Of a stretch of 64,000 bases of DNA, positions 15,291 to 23,657 are shown piece after piece. The DNA comes from Actinosynnema sp. ALI-1.44 (GTDB lineage: Bacteria; Actinomycetota; Actinomycetes; Mycobacteriales; Pseudonocardiaceae), in assembly GCF_001984155.1 (NCBI RefSeq), contig NZ_MTQO01000038.1:183968-247967 (forward strand), written 5' to 3'. The number at the start of each line of letters is the position of its first letter. Position 1 is the stretch's first letter. The notes below the pieces were generated by a model. That model was not told the DNA's origin, searched no databases, and was given only the letters and a program-made list of their open reading frames with translations. Made by a program: the position numbers and the translations under genes.

Positions 15291-16385
15291 TTAGACGTAC
15301 TCGGTCCTGCCGGTGTCACGCAGGATCTCGGTGAGGCGTTTGATGTCCTGTGCCCGATTGCGGTCGCACACGAGCACCGCGTCCGGTGTGTCCACCACGA
15401 TCAGGTCCCGCACGCCGAGGGTCGCGACCAGGCGCCCGCCCGCCGGAACGGCGATCACTCCGGCGCTGTCGACCGTCACGACCTCGCTCGCCGCCGGTGT
15501 GCTCACGACTCGGGCGCCGTCCCTGGTGTCGGCCAGGAGCTCGCCGAGCGTTTCGAAGTCGCCGATGTCACTCCAGCCGAAGTCGCCGGGCACGGTCGCG
15601 ACGAGACCGTCCGCCGCGGCGGGCTCCATCACGGCGTATTCGACAGCGACCTTGGGAATCGTGGCCCACAGCGCCTCGACCACGGCCACGCGCTCGTCGG
15701 TGTCCCATGCCTGCGCGATCTCGTCGACCGGTTCGAACACGTCCGGCCTGCGCTGGGCGAGCTCACGCAGGAACACGTCGGTCCGCCAGACGAACATGCT
15801 CGCGTTCCACAGGTACCGGCCGGATTCCAGGTACTCGGTCGCGGTCGCCAGGTCCGGCTTCTCCTTGAACTCCAGCACCTGCTGCTGCACGCCGAGTTCG
15901 GCGGTCCGGCTGCACTGGAGGTAGCCGTAGCCGGTCTCCGGCCGGGTGGGGGCGATGCCGATTGTCATCAACTTGCCATCGGCGGCACCCCGGGCGGCCT
16001 CCTCGACGGTCCGCGCGAACGCCTCGGTGTCCTTGATCAGGTGGTCCGCGGCGAACGACGCCATCACCGCGCCAGGGCTGCGCCGCTCGATCACCGCGGC
16101 GGCCAGCGCGATCGCAGCGCACGAGTCACGCGCCAGCGGCTCGATGAGGATGTTGCGCTCCGGGACCTCCGGCAGCTGTCTCGCCACGGCCGTCGCGTGC
16201 GCGGTGCCGGTGACGATGTGCACCCGCTCGGCCGAGGCCAGCGGTGCCAGCCGGTCGAAGGTCGCCTGCAGCAGTGAGCGCTCGGTGCCGGTCAGCGGGT
16301 GCAGGAACTTGGGGTTCGCAGCTCGGGATAGCGGCCACAACCTGGTTCCACTGCCACCTGCGGGCACAACCACATGGAGGTCCAC
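15291..16385 (-). CDS. manC: Mannose-1-phosphate guanylyltransferase
   Basis: A 364-residue enzyme that makes GDP-mannose from mannose-1-phosphate and GTP. The N-terminus VDLHVVVPAGGSGTRLWPLS carries the nucleotidyltransferase signature, followed by NPKFLHPL and the substrate motifs FAADHLI and FKEKPDLA, then WNASMFVWR and GDFGWSDIG, as in actinobacterial ManC. Length agrees with the mycobacterial enzyme. The first possible start codon in frame is the GTG at 16385. It works after ManA and ManB, encoded 12 kb to the right, and supplies mannosyltransferases. It is divergent from the glycosylase gene with 57 bases between. Confidence 0.92.
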   Translation of the reverse strand: MDLHVVVPAGGSGTRLWPLSRAANPKFLHPLTGTERSLLQATFDRLAPLASAERVHIVTGTAHATAVARQLPEVPERNILIEPLARDSCAAIALAAAVIERRSPGAVMASFAADHLIKDTEAFARTVEEAARGAADGKLMTIGIAPTRPETGYGYLQCSRTAELGVQQQVLEFKEKPDLATATEYLESGRYLWNASMFVWRTDVFLRELAQRRPDVFEPVDEIAQAWDTDERVAVVEALWATIPKVAVEYAVMEPAAADGLVATVPGDFGWSDIGDFETLGELLADTRDGARVVSTPAASEVVTVDSAGVIAVPAGGRLVATLGVRDLIVVDTPDAVLVCDRNRAQDIKRLTEILRDTGRTEYV

Positions 16386-16392
16386 GCGGTGA

Positions 16393-16435
16393 ACCTTAAC
16401 GTCGTGCCAATAGACCAAACGCACCACCGTAGGGT
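16393..16435. promoter_or_regulatory. Back-to-back leaderless promoters of manC and the glycosylase
   Basis: TAAGGT on the minus strand (16398-16393) is 7 bases before the manC GTG; TAGGGT on the plus strand (16430-16435) is 7 bases before the glycosylase ATG. Both genes lack strong ribosome binding sites. No clear -35 elements are seen. Confidence 0.4.
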
Positions 16436-16442
16436 GACGGCC

Positions 16443-17339
16443 ATGTCCGTCCGTGTCTGGCGGCCCGGGTACGAGCTCGACCTGGGGTCCGTCCTGCGTC
16501 CGCTGCGGCGAGGCGGTGGTGATCCCACATACGGGCGGACGCCGGGCGGCGCTGTGTTCCGTGCCACGAACACGCCCTGCGGACCGGGCACATTGGCCGT
16601 TCGCCGAGTCGGTGACGAAGTGCACGCCGAAGCCTGGGGAGAAGGCGCCGAGTGGCTGCTGGACGGCCTGCCCGCGCTGCTGGGCGCCGCGGACGACCCG
16701 ACCGACTTCCACGCGCACCACGACATCGTCGCCGAGGCGCGCCGCGCGATGCCGGGGCTGCGGCTGGGCAGCACGGGCCAGGTCTGGGACCTGCTGGTGC
16801 CGTCGATCCTGGAGCAGAAGGTCACCGGCATGGAGGCGTTCCGGTCGTTCCGGGAGCTGTGCCTGCGGTTCGGTGTGGCCGCACCCGGACCCTTACCGCT
16901 GCGTGTCCCGCCGACACCGAAAGCCCTGATGTCCATCACCGACTGGCAATGGCACAAGGCCGGAGTGGACGGTGCGCGGCGGCGTGCGCTGATCGCGGCG
17001 GCACAGGTCGCCGGGCGCCTGGAGAAGGCAGCCGAGCTCAAAGGCGCGGAAGGTCGTGCGCTGCTGCGCAAGGTGCCGGGGGTCGGCGTGTGGACGGCGG
17101 CGGAGGTCGCCCAACGGGCATGGGGAGACCCGGACGCGGTCAGCTTCGGCGACTACCACATCCCCGGCAACGTCGGATACGCCTTGGTGGGCAAGCCCTT
17201 GGACGACGCGGGCATGCACGAGGTGCTCGCACCTTATGCGCCGCAACGGCAACGGGCCGTGCGGTACATCGAGGCAGCCGGGATCACCAAACCCCGGCGC
17301 GGACCACGGTTCTCGCCACGCGACTACCGCGCTATGTAA
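16443..17339 (+). CDS. DNA-3-methyladenine glycosylase, AlkA-like
   Basis: A 298-residue base-excision repair enzyme of the HhH-GPD superfamily. The helix-hairpin-helix LLRKVPGVGVWTAA is at 207-220 and the catalytic aspartate is in VSFGDYHIPG (Asp237). Residues 112-145 (QVWDLLVPSILEQKVTG) match the alpha-helical core of AlkA proteins. It probably removes alkylated purines from DNA. No Ada domain is fused. The last 8 bases overlap the convergent Nudix gene. Confidence 0.86.
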   Translation: MSVRVWRPGYELDLGSVLRPLRRGGGDPTYGRTPGGAVFRATNTPCGPGTLAVRRVGDEVHAEAWGEGAEWLLDGLPALLGAADDPTDFHAHHDIVAEARRAMPGLRLGSTGQVWDLLVPSILEQKVTGMEAFRSFRELCLRFGVAAPGPLPLRVPPTPKALMSITDWQWHKAGVDGARRRALIAAAQVAGRLEKAAELKGAEGRALLRKVPGVGVWTAAEVAQRAWGDPDAVSFGDYHIPGNVGYALVGKPLDDAGMHEVLAPYAPQRQRAVRYIEAAGITKPRRGPRFSPRDYRAM

Positions 17340-17847
17340 CCAGATCCAGCATCGGCCGCAGCTCGTCGTTGGGCACGTCTCCGATCGGCCACCAGCGCAG
17401 GTCGTCGGACTCGTCACTGCGCACCGGCTGCGCCCCCGCCGGAGCGCGGACGGCGAACCGCACGTCGAAATGCCGCGTCGGCACACCGAGCGAGCACGTG
17501 ATCGGGTGGACCTCGATGTGGATCGGGGTCGGGTCGATCGTCAGGCCGTCGATCCCGGACTCCTCGGCCGCCTCCCGCAGCGCGGCACCGGCCAGCGTCT
17601 CGTCCTCCGGCTCGCAGTGCCCGCCGAGCTGCACCCACTTGCCCACACGGGGATGCAGCGTCAGCAGGACGTTGTCACCGTCGAGCACCACGGCAGAGGC
17701 CGTGATGTGCCCGGCGACGCACGAACGGTCGCAGGCGTCATCCCGTGCCGCGAGGAAACCCAGGTACGCCTGCCGCAACGACTCCTGGTTCGGGTCGTTC
17801 GGCGTCCAGTTGTCCAGCACGGCCATCGCATCGGCATGTACACCCAC
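17332..17847 (-). CDS. Nudix hydrolase
   Basis: A 171-residue Nudix protein. The box runs from GGHCEPEDE (75-83) to LREAAEESGI (90-99), with the two catalytic glutamates present; spacing between the first glycine and first glutamate is one residue longer than the textbook pattern, as in many actinobacterial homologues. The substrate is unknown; nucleoside diphosphate derivatives are usual. It starts with GTG, 8 bases after a TAAGGT box (17861-17856, minus strand), and is divergent from the small gene at 17894. Confidence 0.88.
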   Translation of the reverse strand: MGVHADAMAVLDNWTPNDPNQESLRQAYLGFLAARDDACDRSCVAGHITASAVVLDGDNVLLTLHPRVGKWVQLGGHCEPEDETLAGAALREAAEESGIDGLTIDPTPIHIEVHPITCSLGVPTRHFDVRFAVRAPAGAQPVRSDESDDLRWWPIGDVPNDELRPMLDLVT

Positions 17848-17855
17848 AGCCGGAA

Positions 17856-17886
17856 ACCTTAATTCACGTGACCCCGTGCCTATCGT
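17856..17886. promoter_or_regulatory. Back-to-back -10 boxes between Nudix gene and small gene
   Basis: TAAGGT (minus, 17861-17856) and TATCGT (plus, 17881-17886) face away from each other across 19 bases, placed 8 and 7 bases before their start codons. The whole intergenic gap is 46 bases, so both transcripts should be leaderless. Confidence 0.4.
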
Positions 17887-17893
17887 GGGTGTT

Positions 17894-18220
17894 GTGACGT
17901 TGCTGAAGAAAGGCTCACGAGTCCTTGACGTCGACGGTGTGACGTACCGCTGGCGATTGCGTGGCCGCCCGACCTATGTCCAGGGAATGGGTTGGGGTCC
18001 GATGTACTTCGCGGCCGAACTGGCCGACGAGCCGGGCGCGACGCTGATCGTGGAGACCAGCCACACGCACCCGAGCAACTGGGTGGGCGAGCCCGCCACG
18101 CCGATCCTGCCCGCCGAGGTCACCAAGGCGATCAGGACCGCGCTGGCCGGTGGCTGGCGACCGGCCGAGCGCGGCAAACCGTTCCTCCTGGACCTGTCAG
18201 CGGGTTTCAAACCTGCATGA
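17894..18220 (+). CDS. Conserved hypothetical protein
   Basis: A 108-residue soluble protein: an N-terminal beta-rich half ([39 protein letters not shown]) and a C-terminal helix ([17 protein letters not shown]) ending in [14 protein letters not shown]. Small actinobacterial proteins of this pattern are common and uncharacterised. The GTG is chosen because it sits 7 bases after a TATCGT box. The end overlaps the convergent fbiB by 14 bases. Function unknown. Confidence 0.75.
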   Translation: MTLLKKGSRVLDVDGVTYRWRLRGRPTYVQGMGWGPMYFAAELADEPGATLIVETSHTHPSNWVGEPATPILPAEVTKAIRTALAGGWRPAERGKPFLLDLSAGFKPA

Positions 18221-19544
18221 AGGCGTCCCCCGGTTCACGGGGCGGGCGCGGCGCGAGCGGGCCGTCTGTCGGGTAGCCGACCGCGACCGCGCCGAGCGGC
18301 TCCCAATCGTCAGGCAGACCAAGGACTTCACGCACGACAGGCGCGCAGAAGATGGTCGACGAGACCCAGCACGACCCGATGCCCTCGGCCGCCAACGCGA
18401 CCAGCAGGCCCTGCACGGCTGCGCCACCGGCGATGGTGAACATCGTCCGTTCGGCCTCCGCGCGCTGCGGATCCGGGTACGTGTGCGCCCCTTCCCTGAC
18501 GAGGAAAGGCAGGACGATTTCCTTTGCCCCGTACAGCAGATCACCGCGCTTGACGCGCCGGTCGATCCGTTCCTCCGACCAGCCGTCGGCCGCGAGGTCG
18601 GACCGCCACTGAGCACGCATCGCGTCGAGGAGCTCCTTGCGGCGCTCCTTGACGTGCACGAACCGCACTGGTTTCGTGTGGTGCGGCGCGGGCGCGGTCA
18701 ACGCCACGCCGACCGCCTTGCGGATCGCGTCCTGCGGGATCGGCTCGTCGGTGTAGAACCGGACCGAGCGGCGCACGAGCACAGCCTCGGCGCGGCCCTG
18801 GGCCAGTGCTTCTTCCGTGCCCAGCCGGAAGAGGTCCTCTTCGGTCGCGCGCACCAGATCCCTGGCGGTCGAGCCGTCGTCGGTGACCGCGAAGCCGCGC
18901 ACGACCGCGACCGGCATGCCGCCGGTCTTGCCCTTCACCAGGTCCGCGGCGCCCGCGAGCTCGTCGGCCACCGCGACCTCGGTGACCACCAGCTCGTTGC
19001 CCTGGCGGTCGACCTGGCCCGCGTACTTGTGCAGGACGCGCAAGCCGGACGAGCCGATCGCGGCGTCGGTCTGGCCCACCCGCCACGCACGGCCCATGGT
19101 GTCCGTGATCAGCACCGCGACGTCGGCACCGAGCCGCTCCCGCAACCCGGCGCGCAACGCGGCCGCCGACGCGTCCGGGTCCTCCGGCAGCAGAGCGAGT
19201 TCGTCACCAGCCACATTGGACGCGTCGATCCCCGAGGCCGCCTGCACGATCCCGAGCTTGTTCTCGGTGATCAGGGTGCGGTTCTTGCGCGCGATGACGC
19301 GCACCGCCTCGGCCTCGACCAGCCGCCTGCGCTCGGTGTCCCGTTCCTCGGCGTCGCTCGGCACAGTGACCAGCCGACCCTCGACTTTGGACACGACCTT
19401 GCTCGTCACTACGACGATGTCGCCGTTCTCCAGCCAGGGCGCGGCGTCGGCGATGGCTCCGGCCAGATCGTCACCGGGGCGGAACTCCGGCAACCCGGTC
19501 ACGCCCATCACCGTGATGTTTCCGGCGCTCGCGTGATCGCTCAT
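18207..19544 (-). CDS. fbiB: Coenzyme F420:L-glutamate ligase / FMN reductase
   Basis: A 445-residue two-domain enzyme that completes coenzyme F420. The N-terminal CofE-type domain (about 1-245; [52 protein letters not shown]) adds glutamates to F420-0; the C-terminal nitroreductase-like domain (about 250-445) reduces dehydro-F420-0 with FMNH2. This fused form is the actinobacterial type, not the single-domain archaeal CofE. The ATG overlaps the fbiA stop as ATGA, so the pair is translationally coupled. fbiC and the guanylyltransferase gene fbiD are not in this window. Confidence 0.94.
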   Translation of the reverse strand: MSDHASAGNITVMGVTGLPEFRPGDDLAGAIADAAPWLENGDIVVVTSKVVSKVEGRLVTVPSDAEERDTERRRLVEAEAVRVIARKNRTLITENKLGIVQAASGIDASNVAGDELALLPEDPDASAAALRAGLRERLGADVAVLITDTMGRAWRVGQTDAAIGSSGLRVLHKYAGQVDRQGNELVVTEVAVADELAGAADLVKGKTGGMPVAVVRGFAVTDDGSTARDLVRATEEDLFRLGTEEALAQGRAEAVLVRRSVRFYTDEPIPQDAIRKAVGVALTAPAPHHTKPVRFVHVKERRKELLDAMRAQWRSDLAADGWSEERIDRRVKRGDLLYGAKEIVLPFLVREGAHTYPDPQRAEAERTMFTIAGGAAVQGLLVALAAEGIGSCWVSSTIFCAPVVREVLGLPDDWEPLGAVAVGYPTDGPLAPRPPREPGDAFMQV

Positions 19545-20527
19545 GGCTCGAGCCCTGCCATTTCCAGTGCGGCACGGACCATCTCGGCAGTGGCGTCCAC
19601 ATCCGACATCAACAGCGGAACCGCTCGTACGGCGACACCCGGCACGTCGGCGGCCTCGCCGGTGTGCACCAGCCATGCGTCGAGCACGCCGTCGTCGGAG
19701 CACTGGCGTGAGCCGTAGTACTGGCCGACAGCCTGCGAGCTCGTCTCGACACCGATCGCCGTCAGGCAGGCGTCCGCCATGCCCCGCAACGGTTTCCCGC
19801 CGATGATCGGGGAGATGCCGACCACCATCCCGTCGGTCTTGCGCAGCGCGTCCCGCAAACCGGGGACGGCCAGCACGGTGCCGACGCTGACAACGGGATT
19901 GGACGGGGCGAACAGGACGACGTCCGCCTCACCGATCGCGTCGAGCACGCCGGGCGCGGGCGCGGCCTCGTCCGCACCGACCGGGACGATGGAGTGCGCG
20001 GGCAGTTTGGCCTGGTAGCGCACCCACCACTCCTGGAAGTGCACGGCCTTGCGCTCACCCTCCGGGGTGTCGACGACGACGTGGGTCTCCACCCGGTCGT
20101 CGGTCATCGGCAGCAACCGGACACCCGGCTGCCACCGGTCGCACAACGCCTCGGTGACCGCGGAGAGCGGGTACCCGGCACGCAGCATCCGCGTCCGCAC
20201 CAGGTGGGTGGCGATGTCCTTGTCACCGAGCCCGAACCAGTCGGGGTCGGCGCCGTACGCGGCGAGCTGCTCCTTGACCACCCACGTCTCGCCCCGCTGC
20301 CCCCACCCCCGCTCGGTGTCGATCCCGCCGCCCAAGGTGTACATGCACGTGTCGAGATCAGGGCAGATCCGCAGCCCGTGCATCCACACATCGTCACCGG
20401 TGTTCACCACAGCGGTGATCTCGTGCGGGGACTCGCCGGGACCCACCGCGGGCAGCCCGAGCAGTGCCTTCACACCAAGCAGGAACCGGGCTCCGCCGAC
20501 CCCGCCGACAACAACGACGACCTTCAC
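19541..20527 (-). CDS. fbiA: 2-phospho-L-lactate (PEP) transferase of F420 synthesis
   Basis: A 328-residue CofD-family enzyme that joins the deazaflavin Fo to a phospholactyl or phosphoenolpyruvyl guanosine diphosphate. [20 protein letters not shown] at the N-terminus is the family signature, and [19 protein letters not shown] and [12 protein letters not shown] form the Fo and nucleotide sites. The GTG at 20527 gives the family N-terminus, with AAGGATC about 8 bases upstream. It is followed without a gap by fbiB. As in mycobacteria the whiB2 gene is a few genes away; here an SDR, a regulator and a protease have come between. Confidence 0.94.
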   Translation of the reverse strand: MKVVVVVGGVGGARFLLGVKALLGLPAVGPGESPHEITAVVNTGDDVWMHGLRICPDLDTCMYTLGGGIDTERGWGQRGETWVVKEQLAAYGADPDWFGLGDKDIATHLVRTRMLRAGYPLSAVTEALCDRWQPGVRLLPMTDDRVETHVVVDTPEGERKAVHFQEWWVRYQAKLPAHSIVPVGADEAAPAPGVLDAIGEADVVLFAPSNPVVSVGTVLAVPGLRDALRKTDGMVVGISPIIGGKPLRGMADACLTAIGVETSSQAVGQYYGSRQCSDDGVLDAWLVHTGEAADVPGVAVRAVPLLMSDVDATAEMVRAALEMAGLEP

Positions 20528-20586
20528 GGAATCGATCCTTGCACGGACCACCGACATCGCGCCGAAGGCCCTGCTCGGTGCGGGGC

Positions 20587-21333
20587 TCAGTACTGGGTGG
20601 TCGGCATGGTCACCATGTGCCGGATGTTGACGTGGGCGGGACGGCTGACCGTGAACGCGACGATGTCCGCGAAGTCCTCGGCGGAGAGGATGCCTGCCTC
20701 GGCGATCCAGCCCGTCAGGAACGCCGCCGCGTCGCCGGTGATGTCGTCGCGCAGTTCGCTCCGCACGAGACCGGGCTCGATGTTCGTCACCCGCACCCCA
20801 GCCGGGCCGAGTTCGGCGCGCAGCGACTGCGACAGGTACGTCACAGCCGCCTTCGTCGCGCCGTAGACGGCGTAGTCCTTGAAGTACTCGTGTGCGCCGA
20901 TCGACGAGATGTTCACCAGGTCAGCGTGCCCGTCGGCGGTCAGGTCCGGGGTGAAGGCCCGCAACACCCGGAGCACGCCCGTCAGGTTCGTGTCGATCAT
21001 CTTCTGCCAGTCGTCGAACGGCGCCGTGCCGATCGGGTCGGGGATCATCACACCTGCGCTGTTCACGACGAGGTCCACGCGGCCGAACGCCGCGTGGATC
21101 CGCGCGACGGCGTCGGCGATCGAGGCGTCCGACGTCACGTCGGCGGTCACCGCGATCGCTTCGCCGCCGTTGGCGTTGAGCTTCGCCGCGAGGTCGTCGA
21201 TCCGGTCGCCGCGGCGGGCCAGCAGCGCCACGCGTGCGCCGTTCTCGGCCAGTGCGGTCGCGACTGCCGCACCGATTCCGCTCGCCGCGCCGGTGATCAC
21301 CGCGGTACGTCCTGTCAGGTTCTCGTAGGTCAT
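20587..21333 (-). CDS. Short-chain dehydrogenase/reductase
   Basis: A 248-residue classical SDR: TGAASGIG (14-21) binds the cofactor, VNSAGVM is the central NAG-type motif, and NISSIGAHEYFKDYAVYGATK holds the Ser-Tyr-Lys catalytic set. The absence of a basic residue in the glycine loop and ALLARRGDR after the second strand suggest NADP(H). The substrate is unknown. It is divergent from the MmyB-type regulator 102 bases away, which is a common arrangement in which the regulator controls the SDR. Confidence 0.88.
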   Translation of the reverse strand: MTYENLTGRTAVITGAASGIGAAVATALAENGARVALLARRGDRIDDLAAKLNANGGEAIAVTADVTSDASIADAVARIHAAFGRVDLVVNSAGVMIPDPIGTAPFDDWQKMIDTNLTGVLRVLRAFTPDLTADGHADLVNISSIGAHEYFKDYAVYGATKAAVTYLSQSLRAELGPAGVRVTNIEPGLVRSELRDDITGDAAAFLTGWIAEAGILSAEDFADIVAFTVSRPAHVNIRHMVTMPTTQY

Positions 21334-21435
21334 GGCGACAACGCTGCCGCCGCGGGTGGCCCGGTACGAGGCCCGCGTTTGACTGGTTCTGGCAGGGCCA
21401 CCCTTGTCCGCCCATGCCGTTGCACACTGGTGGAC

Positions 21436-22371
21436 GTGAGCAACGAGCTGGGTGAGTTCCTCAGGACGCGCAGGGCCCGGATCACGCCGGAGGACGTCGG
21501 GCTGCCGCGGATCGGCCGCAGGCGGGTGGCCGGGCTGCGGCGGGACGAACTCGCGCGGCTCGCGGGCGTCAGCGTCGAGTACTACACCCGGCTTGAGCAG
21601 GGCCGTAGCCCGAACGTGTCCGAGCATGTACTGGATGCCATCGGCAACGCGTTGTCCCTGAACGAAACCGAACAGGAGCACTTGCGTATCCTTGTGCGCC
21701 CCACGCGGCGCGCGCGCCCGTCGCCGCGCGGGGCCAAAGTCCGGCCGACCGTGCAGCTGATGCTCGACCAGATGGACCGGCTGCCCGCGTTCGTCTTCGG
21801 GCCGACGCTCGACGTGCTGGCGTGGAACCGGCTCAGCGACGCCGTCAGCGGGTTCTCGGCGGACGAGCGGCCCAACCTCTGCCGGGCGGTGTTCCTCGAC
21901 CCGGCCGCGCGGGATTTCTATCCACAGTGGGCCTGCGCCGCCGAGGACACCGTCGCGGTGTTGCGCTGGATGGCCACCCGCAACCCCGACGCCCCCGGCC
22001 TGGCCACCCTGATCGGCGAGTTGTCGCTGGGCAGCCAGGCGTTCCGGGAACTGTGGGCCAGGCACGACGTCAGGGAGAAGACCGCGGGCACCAAGCGGAT
22101 GAACCATCCGATCGTGGGCGAGCTCGACGTCGCCTACGAAAGCTTCCCGGTGCCCGGCCAGGCCGTGGACATGGTGCTCGTCACCTACGTGCCTGAGCCG
22201 GGCTCACCCACTGCGGAGAAGCTCGCGGTGCTGGCCAGTTGGGCCGCGTCCGAAGGCTCAGCGCCAGAACATGAAGGTCCCGTAGCCGAGCGCGGCGCTG
22301 TACCGCGATCCGCCGACCGCGTCGAAGATCGAGTACGCGATGTCGAAGAAGGCGCTGCCGACGGCGGGTAG
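21436..22371 (+). CDS. XRE-family regulator, MmyB-like
   Basis: A 311-residue regulator. The helix-turn-helix RDELARLAGVSVEYYTRLEQ (about 35-54) is followed by the MmyB-like PAS-fold ligand domain (PAFVFGPTLDVLAWNRLS, NLCRAVFLDPAARDFYPQW, PVPGQAVDMVLVTYVPEPGS). Such proteins bind small or fatty ligands and usually repress a neighbouring oxidoreductase, here the divergent SDR. The family normally ends near LASWAAS; the last 37 residues run antisense to the protease gene with a basic, acidic mixture (VAERGAVPRSADRVEDR) and look like read-through after loss of the stop. A second GTG two codons upstream is possible. Confidence 0.86.
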   Translation: MSNELGEFLRTRRARITPEDVGLPRIGRRRVAGLRRDELARLAGVSVEYYTRLEQGRSPNVSEHVLDAIGNALSLNETEQEHLRILVRPTRRARPSPRGAKVRPTVQLMLDQMDRLPAFVFGPTLDVLAWNRLSDAVSGFSADERPNLCRAVFLDPAARDFYPQWACAAEDTVAVLRWMATRNPDAPGLATLIGELSLGSQAFRELWARHDVREKTAGTKRMNHPIVGELDVAYESFPVPGQAVDMVLVTYVPEPGSPTAEKLAVLASWAASEGSAPEHEGPVAERGAVPRSADRVEDRVRDVEEGAADGG

Positions 22372-23016
22372 GCCGATCAGGACCGCGAACAGGATCAGCG
22401 GCGCCCACTGCCTGGCCTTCTGCCCGAACACCTGCGCCTTGTACGACAGGTAGGGCTCGATCGCGCCCCAGCCGTCGAGGCCCGGCACCGGCAGGATGTT
22501 CAGCAGGAACGCCATGAACTGCAGCAAGGCCAAAAAGGACAGTCCGGCGGACAGCGGGGTGATCTCGCCGTCCGGGAAGAACAGTTGGACGGCGATCGTC
22601 AGCAACGCGCCGAGCACCAGGTTGGTCAGCGGGCCCGCCAGCGAAACCCACGACTCCACGCGCTTGTTCCGCAACGCGTGGTGGTTGATCCAGACCGCGC
22701 CGCCCGGCAACGGGATCCCGCCGATCAACAGGAAGATCAGCGGCAGCACGAAACTCAGCAGCGGGTCGGTGTACCGCCGGATGTCGAGTGTCAGGTAGCC
22801 CTTCCACTTCACCTCGCGGTCTCCGCCGCGGTACGCCACAATGGCGTGGCCGAACTCATGCAGGCAGAGTGAGACCGCCCACCCACCGAGAACGAGGATG
22901 ACCACACCGGCGGTGAGGGCGAACTCACTTTCGACGATGGTCAGCACGCCGCCGCCGACGGTCACCGCGAGCAACGCGAGGAACAGCGGGCTGGGCCGAG
23001 TGTGTTGTGTCCGCAC
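22258..23016 (-). CDS. Site-2 protease family zinc metalloprotease (M50)
   Basis: A 252-residue polytopic membrane protease. HEFGH (53-57) in CLHEFGHAIV provides two zinc ligands and the catalytic glutamate, and NILPVPGLDG (173-182) the third ligand. Five or six hydrophobic segments cover most of the chain. It lacks a PDZ domain, so it is the short type rather than RseP. Family members cut anti-sigma factors or other membrane proteins within the bilayer; the target here is unknown. The first usable start is the GTG at 23016, with TGGAGTC before it. The 3' end overlaps the regulator gene by 114 bases on the other strand. Confidence 0.88.
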   Translation of the reverse strand: MRTQHTRPSPLFLALLAVTVGGGVLTIVESEFALTAGVVILVLGGWAVSLCLHEFGHAIVAYRGGDREVKWKGYLTLDIRRYTDPLLSFVLPLIFLLIGGIPLPGGAVWINHHALRNKRVESWVSLAGPLTNLVLGALLTIAVQLFFPDGEITPLSAGLSFLALLQFMAFLLNILPVPGLDGWGAIEPYLSYKAQVFGQKARQWAPLILFAVLIGLPAVGSAFFDIAYSIFDAVGGSRYSAALGYGTFMFWR

Positions 23017-23130
23017 GACTCCAGTGTGGCAAGGACCCGGGGCCGGCGGTGAGCGGCCTCCTGCCGGATGCATGCCGAGCCTCTTCACCCGATCGGTCAA
23101 AGAACCGGACTTTCCTCGGCAAATACCGTC

Positions 23131-23142
23131 ACCCACGTGGGT
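23131..23142. promoter_or_regulatory. 12-bp palindrome ACCCACGTGGGT upstream of whiB2
   Basis: A perfect palindrome centred about 25 bases upstream of the predicted -35 of whiB2. Position and symmetry suit an activator or WhiB/other regulator site; the binding protein is unknown. Confidence 0.4.
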
Positions 23143-23149
23143 ACTTAGC

Positions 23150-23178
23150 TTGACCGGCCGGGACTACACGGGTGTAAT
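23150..23178 (+). promoter_or_regulatory. Predicted whiB2 promoter
   Basis: TTGACC (23150-23155) and TGTAAT (23173-23178) are separated by 17 bases; each matches the principal sigma consensus at 5 of 6 positions. It would give a leader of about 75 bases before the WhiB start codon. This is the best -35/-10 pair noticed in the window. Confidence 0.6.
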
Positions 23179-23258
23179 CACAGAGATGTCATTCGCCGAA
23201 TGGGAGGGCGGGTGGCGTCCGCCAACCGGGGAGTGGAAGGCGGGGAGGTGGACGGATC

Positions 23259-23573
23259 ATGATGGCCGACGAAGGGGACCGAGTCGTGGAATGGGGGGAC
23301 GCGCCGACAGAGGATCTGGGCGTCCTTGTACATCTCTTCGACACGGCGGAGGACGAGCAGGAGTGGCAGGAGCGCGCGCTGTGCGCCCAGACCGATCCTG
23401 AGGCGTTCTTCCCGGAGAAGGGCGGCTCGACCAGAGAGGCCAAGCGGATCTGCCAGGGCTGCGAGGTGCGTTCCGAGTGCCTCGAGTACGCACTCGGGCA
23501 CGACGAGCGCTTCGGCATCTGGGGCGGCCTGTCCGAGCGGGAACGCCGCAAGCTGAAGAAACGCGCGATCTAG
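23259..23573 (+). CDS. whiB2: WhiB-family iron-sulfur regulator (WhiB2/WhmD)
   Basis: A 104-residue Wbl protein. Four cysteines (42, 65, 68, 74) in the pattern CAQTD...CQGCEVRSEC bind a [4Fe-4S] cluster, GIWGG (86-90) is the sigma-factor contact turn and RERRKLKKR the basic C-terminus. In mycobacteria WhiB2/WhmD is needed for septation and division, in streptomycetes WhiB for sporulation septation; it acts with the principal sigma factor. GGGAGG lies 8 bases before the first of two consecutive ATG codons. Placement between the F420 genes and the mannose genes is as in mycobacteria. Confidence 0.94.
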   Translation: MMADEGDRVVEWGDAPTEDLGVLVHLFDTAEDEQEWQERALCAQTDPEAFFPEKGGSTREAKRICQGCEVRSECLEYALGHDERFGIWGGLSERERRKLKKRAI

Positions 23574-23657
23574 CCCGCGATTCGGGGTCCGGTTTCGCGG
23601 CGGGTGTCCGTACGGTGTCTACTCGCGAGTAGGAGTAGAGCCCGACGGAGGTAGCCG

